The notes: generated by a model not told the origin, from the letters alone. 64,000 nucleotides of DNA from Solen grandis (GCA_021229015.1 CM037784.1:64487831-64551830); one strand, 5' to 3'; positions 1 through 11,717 are shown, counted from the first letter of the stretch. Made by a program: numbers and translations.

Positions 1-425
1 GTGTGAGTCTACCACCATGACTTTCAGATCAAGTTTGAGTTTCGTTCCGGTCCACTGATTTTTGACGGAATTACGGCCCTTGGAATTAGAAAATTTCGTT
101 AAAATAGCAGTTTTCCAGACCTTTTTTCTAAACGCTTGCAGACATTCATCTAATTTTTGGTGTGTGAGTCTACCACCATGACTTTCAGATCAAGTTTGAG
201 TTTCGTTCCGGTCCATTGATTTTTGACGGAATTACGACCCTTGGAATTAGAAAATTTCGTTAAAATAGCAGTTTCCGATTTTTTCTAACGCTTGTAGATA
301 TTCATCTAATTTTTGGTGTGTGAGTCTATCACCATTAGTTACAGATCAAGTTTGAGTTTCGTTCAGGTCCATTGATTTTTGACGGAATTACGGCCCTTGG
401 AATTAGATTTTTTTTTTAAATAGCA
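1..425. repeat. Tandem repeat, about 155-161 bp unit, 2.7 copies
   Basis: The motif gtgtgagtctaccaccatga begins at 1, recurs near 162 and again near 317, each time followed by the same block (tttgacggaattacggcccttgg). The third copy degrades after about 400. The array runs off the left edge. It resembles in style the 168-bp array at 25866, but the units are not the same sequence. Confidence 0.85.
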
Positions 426-435
426 GTTTCTCTGC

Positions 436-512
436 ACTCAGGTCTTCCTCCAACTGTAATTAGCTGGATGTTGTTATATGACTGAAATAAGGTTGTGTTT
501 GTGTGTGTGTTG
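436..512 (+). repeat. SINE family 1 tail fragment followed by (GT)n
   Basis: The text ggtcttcctccaactgtaattagctgga and the following tatatgactgaaat match the 3' part of the full SINE at 34105-34370. A short GT run follows at about 494-512. The tRNA-like head is missing. Confidence 0.6.
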
Positions 513-1870
513 GGAGTCTTAGTTTTCCATTGGCCGGTAGGGGACTTGGTATTGCCTAAGCAATACTTTCATAATACTTGTTACATTTGTATTCCATTAA
601 TAATAAGTATATTTAAAATAATATGCTTAGGCCTATATATGATTATGCATTTAAATTGATTTTTACAGATGATGTATCTGTTTTAATTAATTTTAATCCA
701 TCATTGGCATCAGGACACTTTAAGTATGTGACAGCATAATAGTGACCCATTTCTTGTCTTGAATTCGTGAGCAAAATGAATCGGATTTAACTATTTTAGC
801 CAAAACAGTCAACAACAAATAAATAATAAATGTAGGCACTGAAAACAGAACATGAACAAAATACGATCTAAAGGACGGTTGGGTTTTATGTCTCTTTTAA
901 CAGCACACGTCTGCAGTTGTGAATAAATTTTACCTTCTTCACTCGCTAGTAAGTACATTACATGAAGCTTGCGGCTATACCAGCCCTTAATTGTCTCATC
1001 TTCTCCCGACTGATTAGTGAGAATCGCTCGTAACTTTGTTATGTGTAAACAGTTTGTAGGTAGTCACGCGCCAAAAGTAGTCCGAATAATGTCTGAAAAT
1101 AGTAGGAGGGAAATCCAGTCATAACTGGTACCCGGATTATCCAGTCATTTTGTAAAGAAGATTGGTTCCCAAAATGGATGTCCGGATCCGGAATGCCAAT
1201 TTCCGTAATATCGAAGCATTTTTACGTTGTTGAAATCCGTTCCAAGGGAAAAGTGTCCGGATGGCGAGATTTCCGGAGCAATAGAATCCGGACTAACGAG
1301 TTTCACTGTAAATGGTAGACGGGTTACCCGGGGCGACACTTACAAACCTGGTTTCGTGTCATTTGACATGTTTCTCATAGTCATATTAAACAATGCTAAC
1401 CCAGATAGATGGTTTCTACAACAGTTATTTTGATTTAGGTCTTATCTGGCTGAAAATGATGTATTTCCTAACACCCTGTACTAAATTAGTTCACTGCGGT
1501 TCCATTACAGAGGTGTGTCCATGCTGTTACTGTCTGAGCTGTTACCATTTAAAAAATATATATCTTTTATCCTCAAAACTTTATATTTTGGTAAGGGTAT
1601 GACCAGTTTATTTGTATAAGCAATTTTATATCACTTGCCATCCTCATATTCTCTTTGAATTCAATTTTCAATATAATGTTAACAATTCTGATCGATTGTC
1701 CGTGCTATTACCTTTTTATGTCCTCCCTGTTACGTTTGTGTCCATTCTGTATTTTTTTAGGTTACCATCAAATGCCTTGATGTGCCATAATCTTGGATTT
1801 GGTTTACAATTACATCGTAATGCCAGTGTACAATATCAGAAGTTATATGAAATCATCACTTAAAAGCCCA
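513..1870. other. Gene-poor AT-rich stretch, no supported gene
   Basis: Open frames here are short, start anywhere and lack splice-site or domain support. Between 1180 and 1295 the hexamer-like text tccgga or gtccgga recurs four or five times, which gives the small overlapping frames at 1145-1433 but no recognisable protein. Confidence 0.5.
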
Positions 1871-1874
1871 TTAT

Positions 1875-2265
1875 ATTTCGTAATGAATAAAATAAAAAAT
1901 TTCATAAAATAGAAAAGATAAATATCATTGATAGAAAATGGCACATTTTGTGCAAAATTTGCTGTAAAATTAAACACTTTGAAAATGTCGAGCTAATAGT
2001 TGGCCAACATCATATTCCTGTCGGACACCCCCCCGAGACAAATTGCTGGATCTGGAAGATATGAGGAGTATGCAAATCAGGTAGTTTTGTAATAATTGTT
2101 TGCTCTTAAGTAAAATATTCTTTCTTAATTTTGCAATGTAATATTTCTGTCGTCAACGAAAATGTACAGATTGCCTCTCTCAACAAATCTGTCACACACA
2201 CTTTGCTTTTCTATCCGGAGAATATACACAGCTTTTAGAAGAACTGAATAATGGGTTTTTAAGTG
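1875..2265. repeat. Dispersed unknown repeat, copy 1 of 3
   Basis: The block containing gtcgtcaacgaaaatgtaca, then an atctgtcacacacactttgc-type stretch and ggagaatatacac matches 33340-33465 closely. The part before it (atttcgtaatga, tggcacat) matches 32880-33010 and 63597-63720 more loosely. No coding potential is conserved among the copies. Confidence 0.5.
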
Positions 2266-2566
2266 ATTTAATGTTTTTAAATGTGTCAGATAGTGAATGA
2301 AATTTGAGTTTAATGTAGTTATTTTTTTACTGCGATGGACCCTATAATTAATAAGGTTTATAAAACAAGAGATTTGCCAAATTGAATTCCAATAATACCA
2401 CTGGTAACTAAACGTAAGAAAGATAACTCTTAACGTTTCATATGATGATGTGCGTTATTTAATAGATATTTTCTCCCCTGCTTATCGCCATTTTCAAAAC
2501 CTGACTATTTGTTGTGAATACATACATGTTGCAGAAGTTATTGAATTTAAGTTTAATTAAGAAAAA

Positions 2567-5500
2567 ATGCCAGTGCTACAAGCGGAAGATTTGACATTAG
2601 TTGCAGTTGTGGCGATCCTGCATGCATTCCAGGCAGGTGAGTAGGGAATTACTCTTTATTCAGGTAATTCAATCCATGAATCAGTGTATTGACATTGTAT
2701 TGAAATGTTTAAAATATGGTGACATACGATAACATAATATTTGTGTACAGGGTAGTTCAAGGTCTGGCTGGCCCGGTGTTAAGAGTACGTCTAAGGAGTG
2801 TGTTGTGCATGATCGTTTGATGTACATGAATTTGGTATAGCAGGTTTGCGTGCGTTTGTTTGTTTGTTTGTTGGGTTTAACGTCTCACCGACAGTATTTC
2901 AATCATATTGAGACTTGAGAGAGATAAGTGTAGCCATTCAACACGCCATAGACATGTGGAACGACACCACGCACAGTCACATTTAACTGACATCGGACCA
3001 GGGAGTGAGAGGTCGTGGGTTCGATCCCCGGTCGCGACATACCAAAGTCGTAGAAATGATACTGGTATAGCTCCCTTGCTTGGCGCTCAGCATATAAAGG
3101 TAGTTGCAGGACTGGTTGGCCTGGTGTCAGGATAATGTGACTGGGTGTGGTATCATGCCACATGTCTACGGCGTGATACTACAGATCTGTCTCAAGTGGA
3201 CATCGTCTCCAAATGACTGAAATACTGTCGGTGGGACGTTAAACCTAAGAAACAAACAAACATACATCGGGCCAAACGGTCCTGGTTTAACGACTTTCGT
3301 ATTTCTCGGCATGCGTGTGCAAGGGTGCGTGCGTGTGTGAAAGTATGTACGTATGCTGGAGTTGCGCTATGGTGCCTTCATGTACGATTAACATTTCAAT
3401 GGTTGTATACGTCCCATACGAGTATGTGTTCACAAACACACACCCACACACACCTGACTAAATGATGTCTGAACATATACAGTATCGATGAGAGAACCTA
3501 CCGTCCGACAATGTTTGTAGACGAATGATTGTTTAAAATTAATCCAATCTCCCCAGGGAAAGCAGCAACAGAGGTTGTTAAACAGAGACAGAAACACAAA
3601 GTGGAGCCACCAGAGACGAGTGGGCCCCCGGAACTGCTGAGGGCTCTTCGTGCACAGTAAGTCACTTTACAGAGTACATGTTTTCATCGTGTGTGTATTG
3701 TTTTTTGTAGTTGCTTCTGGAGTTTACCGTCGCTGCGACAGAGCGGCGGACCCGGAGTGCACTGGGACACCGGGGTTGAACCACTGACCTACTGCTACAT
3801 GTATAGTCTGTTGGAATACTTCCTCACATGAGCCAGAGTAATGCCATAAGCTTAGATAAAAAATAAAATATAAAAGTAATGAAAAATCACAACACATACT
3901 GCAACCAAAACATTCTAATTAAAGGTACTACTTTCTGAATAATTTGATGAAGTCTTATGAACAAGATATAGGAACGAGTGTTGGTAAGTGACAGTGTTCT
4001 TGCTGTCCAATTCAGAGACAGAGAGAGAGAGAGTCAGAGTCAGAGTCATTGATAGTTTACGGATAATTGTCACTGAACTTTAATTTGGAAATGCCCTTAA
4101 TCCAAGGGTGGTTAACAACCAAATCTGAAAGGAATTGAGGTAAAGCAGTGATCAGCAAATCATGAGCGCACTCTTTCTTTTGCATTTTAGTAAAATACTT
4201 AATTTATAAGATTTGTAAAAAAACAAAACATCCTTTTTTCCATACAGGAAAGTTCTGCTTCTTAACCTATAGCTCTGCAACGCTTTTCAATGTAACTGTT
4301 TGAATATTCTAGACTGAATTTGGCGCCGACACCTTTCCAACACAGGAACCGTGCCGCTTCCAATCAGATCAATCTACTCGAAACAACAAGATGACATTAG
4401 CAAGATCTAATTAACATAAGACTAAAGCTCTGCGCGTGCGATGGTTGGGAGAATTTTAAATTGTATTTGTTTTAAATCAACTTTCTGGCCATAACAATAT
4501 TATCCAACTATATTAAAAATATTATTAACAAATATGCTGCAATTTAAGCTATAGGTTAAAACAGATATACCATGGATGTTTTTGCTGTTTTGTGCCGGTA
4601 TCGTAAATGATACCATAGTCAGGTGACCTTTCGATTTGCCAACCTCACTCGACTTCGTCTCGCACAAACAGCAAAAAATCCATGGTATATCTATTACATA
4701 TTGTCCACTAGTTTCCACTTCAGTTATTATTAGCCCTTAATAAAGACTTTATTTAAGGAAGCAGAACACATGCTAGAGCTCATATGCATACATGCAGTAT
4801 GCTTCTATAAAACACCTGTCTATGCTACTTAAGTTCACATATGACTGAAATTCTGTTCACATATGACTGAAATACTGTTCACATATGACTAAAATACTGC
4901 CAGTGGGACGGTAACGCCCAGCAACCACACCTAACTAATGACCAGGTTTTCCCTCCTTTTATTAAATCAGAATTTAACCCTTTCCCTCATACAGGAAACC
5001 ATGAAAAGACCTATGCGAACAACATAAAACCAGATCAGCCTGCGAGTAACTCAGGTTTTATGCTGTTCGCTGCTCCTCAGTGGTCTGGAAATGAGGACTT
5101 TATAATTAAATTTGGTAAGGCATAACTGTGGTTTTCTGCAGATCAGGCTTTATGTGGTACCTATTGAGGGCGTCAAAATGAGTCTATATGAGGGAAAGGG
5201 TTAAAATGATGATTATAACATTTTGGAGTGGCATGGACACGTATTTAATACTCGTGTTGATCTAAATATCTAGATGTTTAATATAGCAGATCTTTTCATT
5301 TGATAATAAATAGTGTAGAATTTGCCTTTATGAAAAAGATCTTTATCTTATTTTAATTTTGTTTCCATTTTCAGACAGAACTGTCTCGAGTTCAGTGCAC
5401 CATTTCAGATAGTCCTGTGGATATCAGGGGTTTTCTGTCACCAAGGTAACAAAATTCGATCTTTTAAAATTCACTTTCTGTTCTTAATGGTAGAAATGAA

Positions 5501-8059
5501 TAAAAACGCCGAAAACTCTCCATACAATCTTTTTTTTTCTCCAATATAATTATATTAATAGCAGAATTACACAATTCTTAGGCTATTAAAATTATATGCA
5601 ACCGTGTTGCGTCATTTACAATGGTCTACTTTATCTTAAATGTATTTATTCTTCAGAAATGTATTATTCATGTTTTGGCCGCATATAATCCAAAAAGATA
5701 TCAATACTTATGAAACAAATCATGCAGATAATATATCATACGAAACCATTTTGATATAAAAATAATCACATTTCTGAAAGAATTATAATAAATTTTTGTA
5801 CAATAATTGTAATAAATTTGAATTAACGAAACTTGAATGTACACTTCCTTTGGCAACTTTAATCAATACAAAGTTTTAAATGAAATGCCTTATACTGTAA
5901 AATCATCGATTTTCGTTGACATTAAATTTCGTTGATTCCGAAGGGAATTTCCTGGGTACATTTATTCATGGATCTATGTTCTAGAAAACGCGAGGTCTAT
6001 ATAAGAGACGAGTTTTCGTGGGGATTGATATTCGTGGATAAAATCTCCATGAAATCGACGAAAATTAGTGTCCCACGAAAATTAATGATTTCACAGTATG
6101 TCCATATAGTCGTGCCTAACTCGTGGAATGTTTGAATTCTGACAGTGCCAGCCGCAGTCCTGGGTCTAATGTACCTGTACGGTCGACACCGCTACATTGA
6201 AGGTTACATACAGTCGGCTGAGAAAAGGTCAGATCTGGCAACAAGACATCTGTCTCTTAAGCTCAGACTCAAAACCTGTGACTGTCTTTGTAATGTCTAA
6301 TGAAAGATTATTTATTATTAATTTTTTCTCAAACATTTCTGGAAAATTCATGGAATATGAGAGCATAATTTTTAAATAAATGACATAAAAGAAAATGAAA
6401 TGAAAACATGAAATGATAGCAAAAATAACAACAACAACAAAACAACAACAACAACAAAACAACAACAACAAACAAACAAAACAAAAGTTGTCGGAACGAC
6501 ACATATATGCCAACCTATGCTCCCCCCACCCCCATCCCCAAAGTCAATACGGGTCATCTAATAGTCCGGACAATCACCATATGAAGTTTGAGGAATGTGA
6601 GCACAAGTGTTCTCCGGTTATTGATCGGGAATGATATTTACATTCGAGGTTAATGTGACCTTGACCTTTGACCAAGTGACTCCAAAATAATCAACAGGGG
6701 CCATCTACTAGTCATGACCAATCACCATATGAAGTTTGAGGAATGTGAGCCCAAGTGTTCTCCGGTTATTGATCGGGAATGATATTACCATTCGAGGTTA
6801 CTGTGACCTTGACCTTTGACCAAGTGACCCCAAAATAAATAGGGGTCATCTACTAGTCATGACCAATCACCCTATGAAGTTTAAGGCATGTGGACCCAAG
6901 CGTTCTCCGGTTTGTGATCGGAAACGATTTTCACATTCGAGGTCACTGTGACCTTGACCTTTGACCAAGTGACCCCAAAATAAATAGGGGTCATCTACTA
7001 GTCATACCAATCACCCTATGAAGTTTAAGGAATGTGAGCCCAAGCATTCTCCAGTTTTTGATCAGAAACGAAGTGGTCTACTGACGGTCGGTCCGACTTA
7101 CCGACAGAACAATGTACTCTTCGAAGGGGGGCATAACAGAAATAAACAGAAAATGAAACAAATAGAACATTTGTCATAATATTTAAAGATCGTGTTTACT
7201 TTCGTTAGTGTACATAGATATGATATTGTGCTCAAACAGCTGTTTCCGGCGCCGTTTACCCATTGCATATGTAACACGTTACATATAAATTTTAGGCCGA
7301 ATTATATCACCCCGCGTCACGCGCGTGTATATTATACATGTATGCATAGTGTGTTGATCTCGAATTGAACAGCTGGATTAAGTGTGTTTAATTCATTATT
7401 CTTATAATGTTGAAAATATATACGTACACACGTTAAATCGCTATTTTCAGTTATTAGAAACTATTTTCTTCTTTCTTATTTAGATTTGTTTAGAAATCTT
7501 TAGATTTCTTCTTTACCTCTGATACCAATTTCACACCGATTTGATAAAACCCGTTTCTTTTGAGCGTACTTTTAAATCAAAACTGTAAAAATAAGGAATT
7601 ACAGCAAATCAGAGTTCAGTATATCATTTGTCAGATATATAATTTACTAAATTTATTTTGTTGTGACTTTGACATCCGCCAGAGTGGACATCCGTTCTCA
7701 CGCACCTGCATTAAAAATGATTGGGACTTCAAAATCTAAATGATCTCTTTCTTTTTGTTTCCTATGTTTTTGTGAAAAAAATTAAGCACAAATGAACACA
7801 TTTTTAAAAAAAATGTTCCTGATAGGGAAGTATAAATGTCTATATACTTCTAAGTAATTGTTTAAAACTCTCTCATAGACGTCATCTCTCATCTGACATA
7901 TATTTCATTTTTTTTCCCAGGATTCCCGGTTTCTGGGTGAGCATACGGGCACTTAAAGGCTTATCGGGTATTGCAGTTGCTGGGGTAACGAACACTTTGC
8001 TAAAACAGTTCGCAGGGATTGATGTGCCAAGGATGGTTCTCAATAGATATTACAGCTGA
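2567..8059 (+). CDS. MAPEG family membrane protein, MGST2 / leukotriene C4 synthase-like (five exons, 153 aa)
   Basis: Exons are 2567-2636, 3557-3656, 5375-5445, 6146-6227 and 7921-8059; all introns are GT-AG and phases fit (1, 2, 1, 2). The joined frame gives 153 residues, close to the usual 147-160. The protein starts MPVLQAEDLTLVAVVAILHA, a first membrane helix. Exon 2 carries HKVEPPETSGPPELLRALRA, matching the family loop (KV-PP--TG-PE-ER--RAQ). Exon 3 opens QNCLEF, and exon 4 reads LGLMYLYGRHRYIEGY, then SAEKR. The Arg-Ala-Gln-x-Asn-Cys-x-Glu motif, the two tyrosines of RYIEGY and the arginine equivalent to LTC4S Arg104 are present; LTC4S Tyr59 is replaced by Ser. The protein would sit in ER or nuclear membrane as a trimer, binding glutathione to conjugate or reduce lipid hydroperoxides, or making cysteinyl-leukotriene-like products. 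MGST2 fits better than FLAP; which reaction it performs cannot be read from sequence. The start codon lies in an A-rich context, gaaaaaATGC. No AATAAA is seen in the first 250 bases after the stop. Confidence 0.9.
2872..3262. repeat. Two SINE family 2 copies head to head
   Basis: 2875-3000 is a minus-strand copy of the SINE body and tail (gtctcaccgacagtatttca, then agacatgtgg). From about 3001 the plus-strand copy begins inside the tRNA-like head (B box ggttcgatcc at about 3019) and runs to gactgaaatactgtcggtgg and an AAAC-rich tail at 3262. It lies in intron 1 of the MAPEG gene. The inverted arms could form a hairpin in RNA. Confidence 0.8.
3712..3832 (-). repeat. SINE family 1 fragment, minus strand
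   Basis: The stretch gtttaccgtcgctgcgacag, then cactgacctactg and cttcctcacatgag, is the reverse complement of the body of the SINE at 34105-34370. It is diverged and lacks the tRNA-like head. It lies in intron 2 of the MAPEG gene. Confidence 0.65.
4563..4692. mobile_element. Hairpin-type MITE, 130 bp
   Basis: The left arm agatataccatggatg continues into ttttgctgttttgtgc. It is mirrored by gcacaaacagcaaaaaatcc and ccatggtatatct on the right. Arms of about 30 bp flank a 65-bp centre. No transposase is present. It sits in intron 2 of the MAPEG gene. Confidence 0.7.
4836..4925 (+). repeat. SINE family 2 tail with a triplicated 22-bp piece
   Basis: The unit cacatatgactgaaatactg occurs three times in a row and is followed by ccagtgggacggtaacgccc. 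This matches the 3' end of SINE family 2 (gactgaaatactgtcggtggg). Only the tail is present. Confidence 0.6.
4974..5204. mobile_element. piggyBac-type MITE, copy 1
   Basis: The element starts CCCTTTCCCTCATA at 4978 and ends with its exact complement, TATGAGGGAAAGGG, at 5200. TTAA flanks both ends. CCC-type inverted ends with TTAA targets are characteristic of piggyBac elements. There is no coding sequence, so it is non-autonomous. A second copy is at 43541-43782. It lies in intron 2 of the MAPEG gene. Confidence 0.85.
5893..6098. mobile_element. MITE with 23-bp inverted ends
   Basis: The left end is tactgtaaaatcatcgattt and the right end reads attaatgatttcacagta, its near complement. The interior is rich in gaaaattag and cgtgg-type words. 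TA flanks suggest a Tc1/mariner-type target duplication. It lies in intron 3 of the MAPEG gene and creates the spurious frame at 5932-6135. Confidence 0.75.
6413..6485. repeat. (AAC)n microsatellite
   Basis: Repeated aac triplets with occasional interruptions. The long poly-Gln, poly-Asn and hydrophobic frames on both strands around it are artefacts of this repeat. Confidence 0.9.
6553..7075. repeat. Tandem repeat, 145-148 bp unit, about 3.6 copies
   Basis: The phrase catctactagtcatgaccaa and its variants start units near 6555, 6702, 6847 and 6990; the last is truncated at about 7075. Each full unit contains gtgaccttgacctttgacca. The array lies in intron 4 of the MAPEG gene. Confidence 0.9.
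6656..6967 (-). promoter_or_regulatory. Three clusters of nuclear-receptor half-sites
   Basis: TGACCT-TGACCT-T-TGACCA occurs at 6656-6674, 6804-6822 and 6949-6967. Read on the minus strand this is a TGGTCA-A-AGGTCA direct repeat with one spacer (DR1, the RXR/PPAR/HNF4 type) joined to a further AGGTCA. At 6940-6954 the third unit also forms AGGTCA-ctg-TGACCT, a perfect IR3 palindrome of estrogen-response-element type. Whether any of these is bound is unknown; they sit in a repeat that may be widespread in this genome. Confidence 0.45.
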
Positions 8060-8917
8060 TGACAAGTGCATTAATGGACAAATCCATGACCTTTTGAGTT
8101 GGGATAATTAACAAAGGACTGCATTTATATTTTTAAAAGAAACGAGGATATAACAGTAGTCCGCAATGTCCATTGTTTAGAGTGGTTATAAAATGACATT
8201 TATTGAACTGCAAATATTGAACAATGGACCGTACGTATTAACGAATGAACAGAATAATTAATTACCGAATGGTAATTAAGAGAGAGAGAGAGAGGAGAGA
8301 GAGAGAGTTTCAGGGAATTGTTATTTATTCTACGATCGTTAAACTAATTAAACACTATTGATCATTGATATTCGAGTTTTCTTTTTACTTAGCCTGGACA
8401 AATTTTATGTCGCTGTTGACATCGCACCCATCGTGAAGTTACGGGACAACCGCTTAAATCACACGGGCACCGGTGCATTTTTTTTTCTTTTTTGTCTTTG
8501 TTTACAGACATCAGAACATTCTAATAATCAGACACGTAAAAAGTAACATTCGCCCCTTATCTTAAAAATATATCAGTTTGTATTTTTCTGTTTGTTATCA
8601 AGTCAAGAATTTTTCATTCATACCTTTTTATGCAAAGAAAAATCATGAATGTATTTACTAAAATATGTACCGGTACTCCAGTATATTTCTAGATTCAAAC
8701 ATGTACACAGTATAGATAATGACAGTGAATATAACTGTACACTATGTCTAATGAAGCTCTACATTAAGCCGAATTATCATTTGATCGACACTCGAATAGT
8801 TTCACTTGTACAACAGAAATACATTAGATAATGTTTTTAAGTTTCTGATAACACATTTGTTTTATTTTTATCGCATCCTGAATACGGACACAATATTTGT
8901 AAAATTATATCAAATCA
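8060..8917. other. Intergenic spacer between MAPEG gene and TRIM copy A
   Basis: It contains the MAPEG 3' UTR, a GA microsatellite (8279-8309) and AT-rich sequence. The small open frames have no recognisable domain. Confidence 0.5.
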
Positions 8918-10285
8918 AATGCCAGTATTTCTATCTGCCTGTGTCAGGACCACACCCAGGTCTTCAACATCCGCCCCAATCTGGACCACGCAGTGGGAGT
9001 TAGCCCCACACAGGAACACCCCTCCCTGTCCGTCTATACAGACTTCATACCCGCTCTTCACTTGTTTACCTTTGTACCTGAACACTTCTGTCCCACTCCT
9101 GTCTTTACAGGCGAGTCCTCTGTTGTAGCCTGCTATTTAGATCCTCTCTCTGCTGATGGTCAGGTGATTGGTATTTGTAACCCTAAGCATTGCTTTCCCA
9201 GATTGTGTATTATTGATTGTCCACAGAAGTTTTTCCTGATAGTATGCATACACAAGCTCTTTCTCGCTGGACACAAACATCTCCTCATCACAACAACCCA
9301 TACCAAATCATGTATGCTTCAGTTCGATTCTCCTTGTAAGTCATAATGTTACTGCCAGAAACAAACTGGATCTTCTTACTGGACCAAAGAGTCGCAGCCA
9401 CCGCCTGCTGCCCTACTCAACACACTTCCCAGGGAGAACCAGGTAGGTCACAGTGGTCTATAACGGTGTAGGTAGAACTGTCAAGCTACTTCAGCTTCCT
9501 GTAAGTTTCGTCAGTCGTTAGAATTGAGTACATGTCTTCTGCCTGCGATCAGAATGAAACAAATGAACTTTATTGTGGTGGAAATTGACTATTTAAGTGT
9601 TGTATATTTTCGTCAAAATCCAATTGCTATGCTTTGATGCAATATTTGCAATAAAATAAGTTTAAACTAAAGAAACAAATGTGTTATCAGAAACTACCTA
9701 TGTATCGGGTATCTATTGATATGCCACTCGCCCTTTGCGTCTATAAAGTTTTGTCCTCAAATTTCCAAGAGACCTTCGTCAATCAGAATTTTTTCTATGT
9801 CAGGATTGACTATGTAACATTTTTTTGCTTTCATCCGAATGTCTCGTTCCTTAGCAAATTTCTGGAAGGATTTCAGGAATCGTTGTCCCCTCTTCATGGA
9901 GATAAACAGTTGAGGGATATTTTCGTTCTCATACGATGGAATACTCAGCTGTGCAATACAAGAAATGGCCGTGTTTTCCAGGTGATCAAAACAATCCTGG
10001 TCCTCGTCCATCTCCTCTTGTTCTCCATGTACCAAACATTGATCTCTTCTCGGGCCGCCTCTTCAAGTGACTCAACTATTCAATGACCTTTCTCTTCTGC
10101 TGTCCTACCATCTCTAGATATTTCCTTTTCTCAGTCAGCAAATTCTCTCTGTCAAGCTTCGTTCTTTCTTCAGAAACCGCCAGTTCTTCTATTGTCCTCT
10201 TTAGACCGTCAATTGTGTTTTGCAGTTCTTTTTCTCGTAAAAGGTTGTCGATCTCGCCGGGAATAATCTTTACCTATTACAAGCT
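8918..10285 (-). pseudogene. TRIM-like copy A, second exon (coiled coil and beta-propeller), pseudogene
   Basis: This matches the second exons of copies B (21300-22620) and C (35594-36915). The acceptor tttcag|AG lies at 10285-10290. The coiled coil is recognisable on the minus strand (KELQNTIDGLKRTIEELAV, then GQQKRKVIE). A one-base deletion just after the splice site brings an early stop, and another near 10085 breaks the frame again. The middle (9757-10035) reads through MDEDQDCFDHLE. In the propeller a Tyr codon has become TAA (9137-9139). About 70 bp near the C-terminal end, present in copy C, are missing at about 8935. Together with exon 1 at 14727-15043 this would be one two-exon gene. 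Repeats fill the 4.4-kb intron. I regard it as dead at the protein level. Confidence 0.8.
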
Positions 10286-11100
10286 CTGAAATAACCCAAA
10301 CACATCGGTTACATACATTTATATCCAGAAAAATCAATTACATTTCAGGCTTCTTGTGCCTAGTTAGTATATATTAAAGTAATTAGCTTACAGGACTGTT
10401 GTTGTTGCTGCTGCTGATGGTGTGAAGGTGGTCTTTCATTACCCATTAGACGAAAAATACGACAGAGTAGAGAACAAATAGTTTAAGTTGTTTTCCAATC
10501 GAAATGAAGAAATGTTTAAAATATACTATAGCATCAATCAATGTACTAGGATATGTTAGCTACATTTGGGCTCGCATATATGGTACAGGTGAACTCCTTA
10601 AATGATGTAATGTGATACATATGATTGTACGAGTATGTTATCAAAAAGTTACCAAATTCTTAATTTGAAAAGTAAGCCCCACCCCCTCTCTCTTTCTGTA
10701 TTTGATTGTTCATTATGTGTATATTTATAAATACTTGTTTCAACGGTTCATTGACATTGTATGGTTATTAAACAAGAAGTAAATGAGGCGCGATGGATGA
10801 CAGTGAATATAACTGCCTTAACATGAGTCTTAAGTGTGTATTTTATCATAATGGTTCACAGTGACGGTTCGTGCAAAACGAAGTAATTGTTGTTCAAAAA
10901 AATATATGTTATGTCCTTTCACAAAACACAATCCACATTTGCATTATACAATGGTCAGTCTACATTTTATGATACTCACATGACATTACATGTTGACCAT
11001 TGGTAATAATATGATGGTTATTATGCATTCCATTTGTTTTTTTAATTGAGTGTTATGTGATTAGTACCACGATTTTCATGATGATCATTTATACATATGT
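10286..11100. other. Intron of TRIM copy A, no feature seen
   Basis: AT-rich sequence with a short gttgttgctgctgctg-type run near 10393. I see no exon with splice sites and no repeat that matches elsewhere in the window. Confidence 0.5.
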
Positions 11101-11109
11101 ATTATTTCA

Positions 11110-11265
11110 TTTTAATATTATGTGATGCTATTTAGTGTTATATTATGATATTTTAGTGTCATATGATGATGTTTTAGTGTTATATGATGATAATTAGTAT
11201 TAAATGGTGCTTGTTTAGTATTATATGATGCTATTTTAGTATAAGATGTTTTTATATTATGCTGA
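11110..11265. repeat. Diverged short tandem repeat, about 21 bp
   Basis: Words such as tatgatgctattttagtgtta recur with variation about seven times (tatgatgatgttttagtgtt, tattatgatattttagtgtc and others). The copies are diverged, suggesting an old array. Confidence 0.55.
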
Positions 11266-11717
11266 TATAGAGTATAGGATGCTAGTCTTTTCTAATATTC
11301 TTTTCATTTTATGAAATAATATGCCTATTTGTTATTTCATGATGCCTTTCAACAATGATGTGATTGCCAAAGTTATTGCGTGTTCATAAATGGTTATTTT
11401 AAACTATCATTACACTGTGCTTTCACATACGCTGGTGCGATTTTGACATAACATCATTATACATGGTATGTAGTTCCTGGCTGCGAGTACCTGTTAAGGG
11501 AAAAGTCAGGACCGGGTACCACGCGGTATCAAGACGCGCTAAAAACCAAAAGAAACTTTCACCATGATAATAATGTTTTATTTTTATCTCACGTTTTTTT
11601 GTCATAGCAGTGATAAGACGCCATTTAATAAACGATGCCATTCTGGTTTGGCAGATTTTATTCCTCTATGAATGTTTATCAAAAGCTTGAGCTTTTCTGT
11701 TATAAGGTCCTATCATG

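Noticed and set aside
8993..9346. 117-residue plus-strand frame, with a similar one at 21470-21823
   Set aside because: Both are antisense shadows of the TRIM-like propeller exons.
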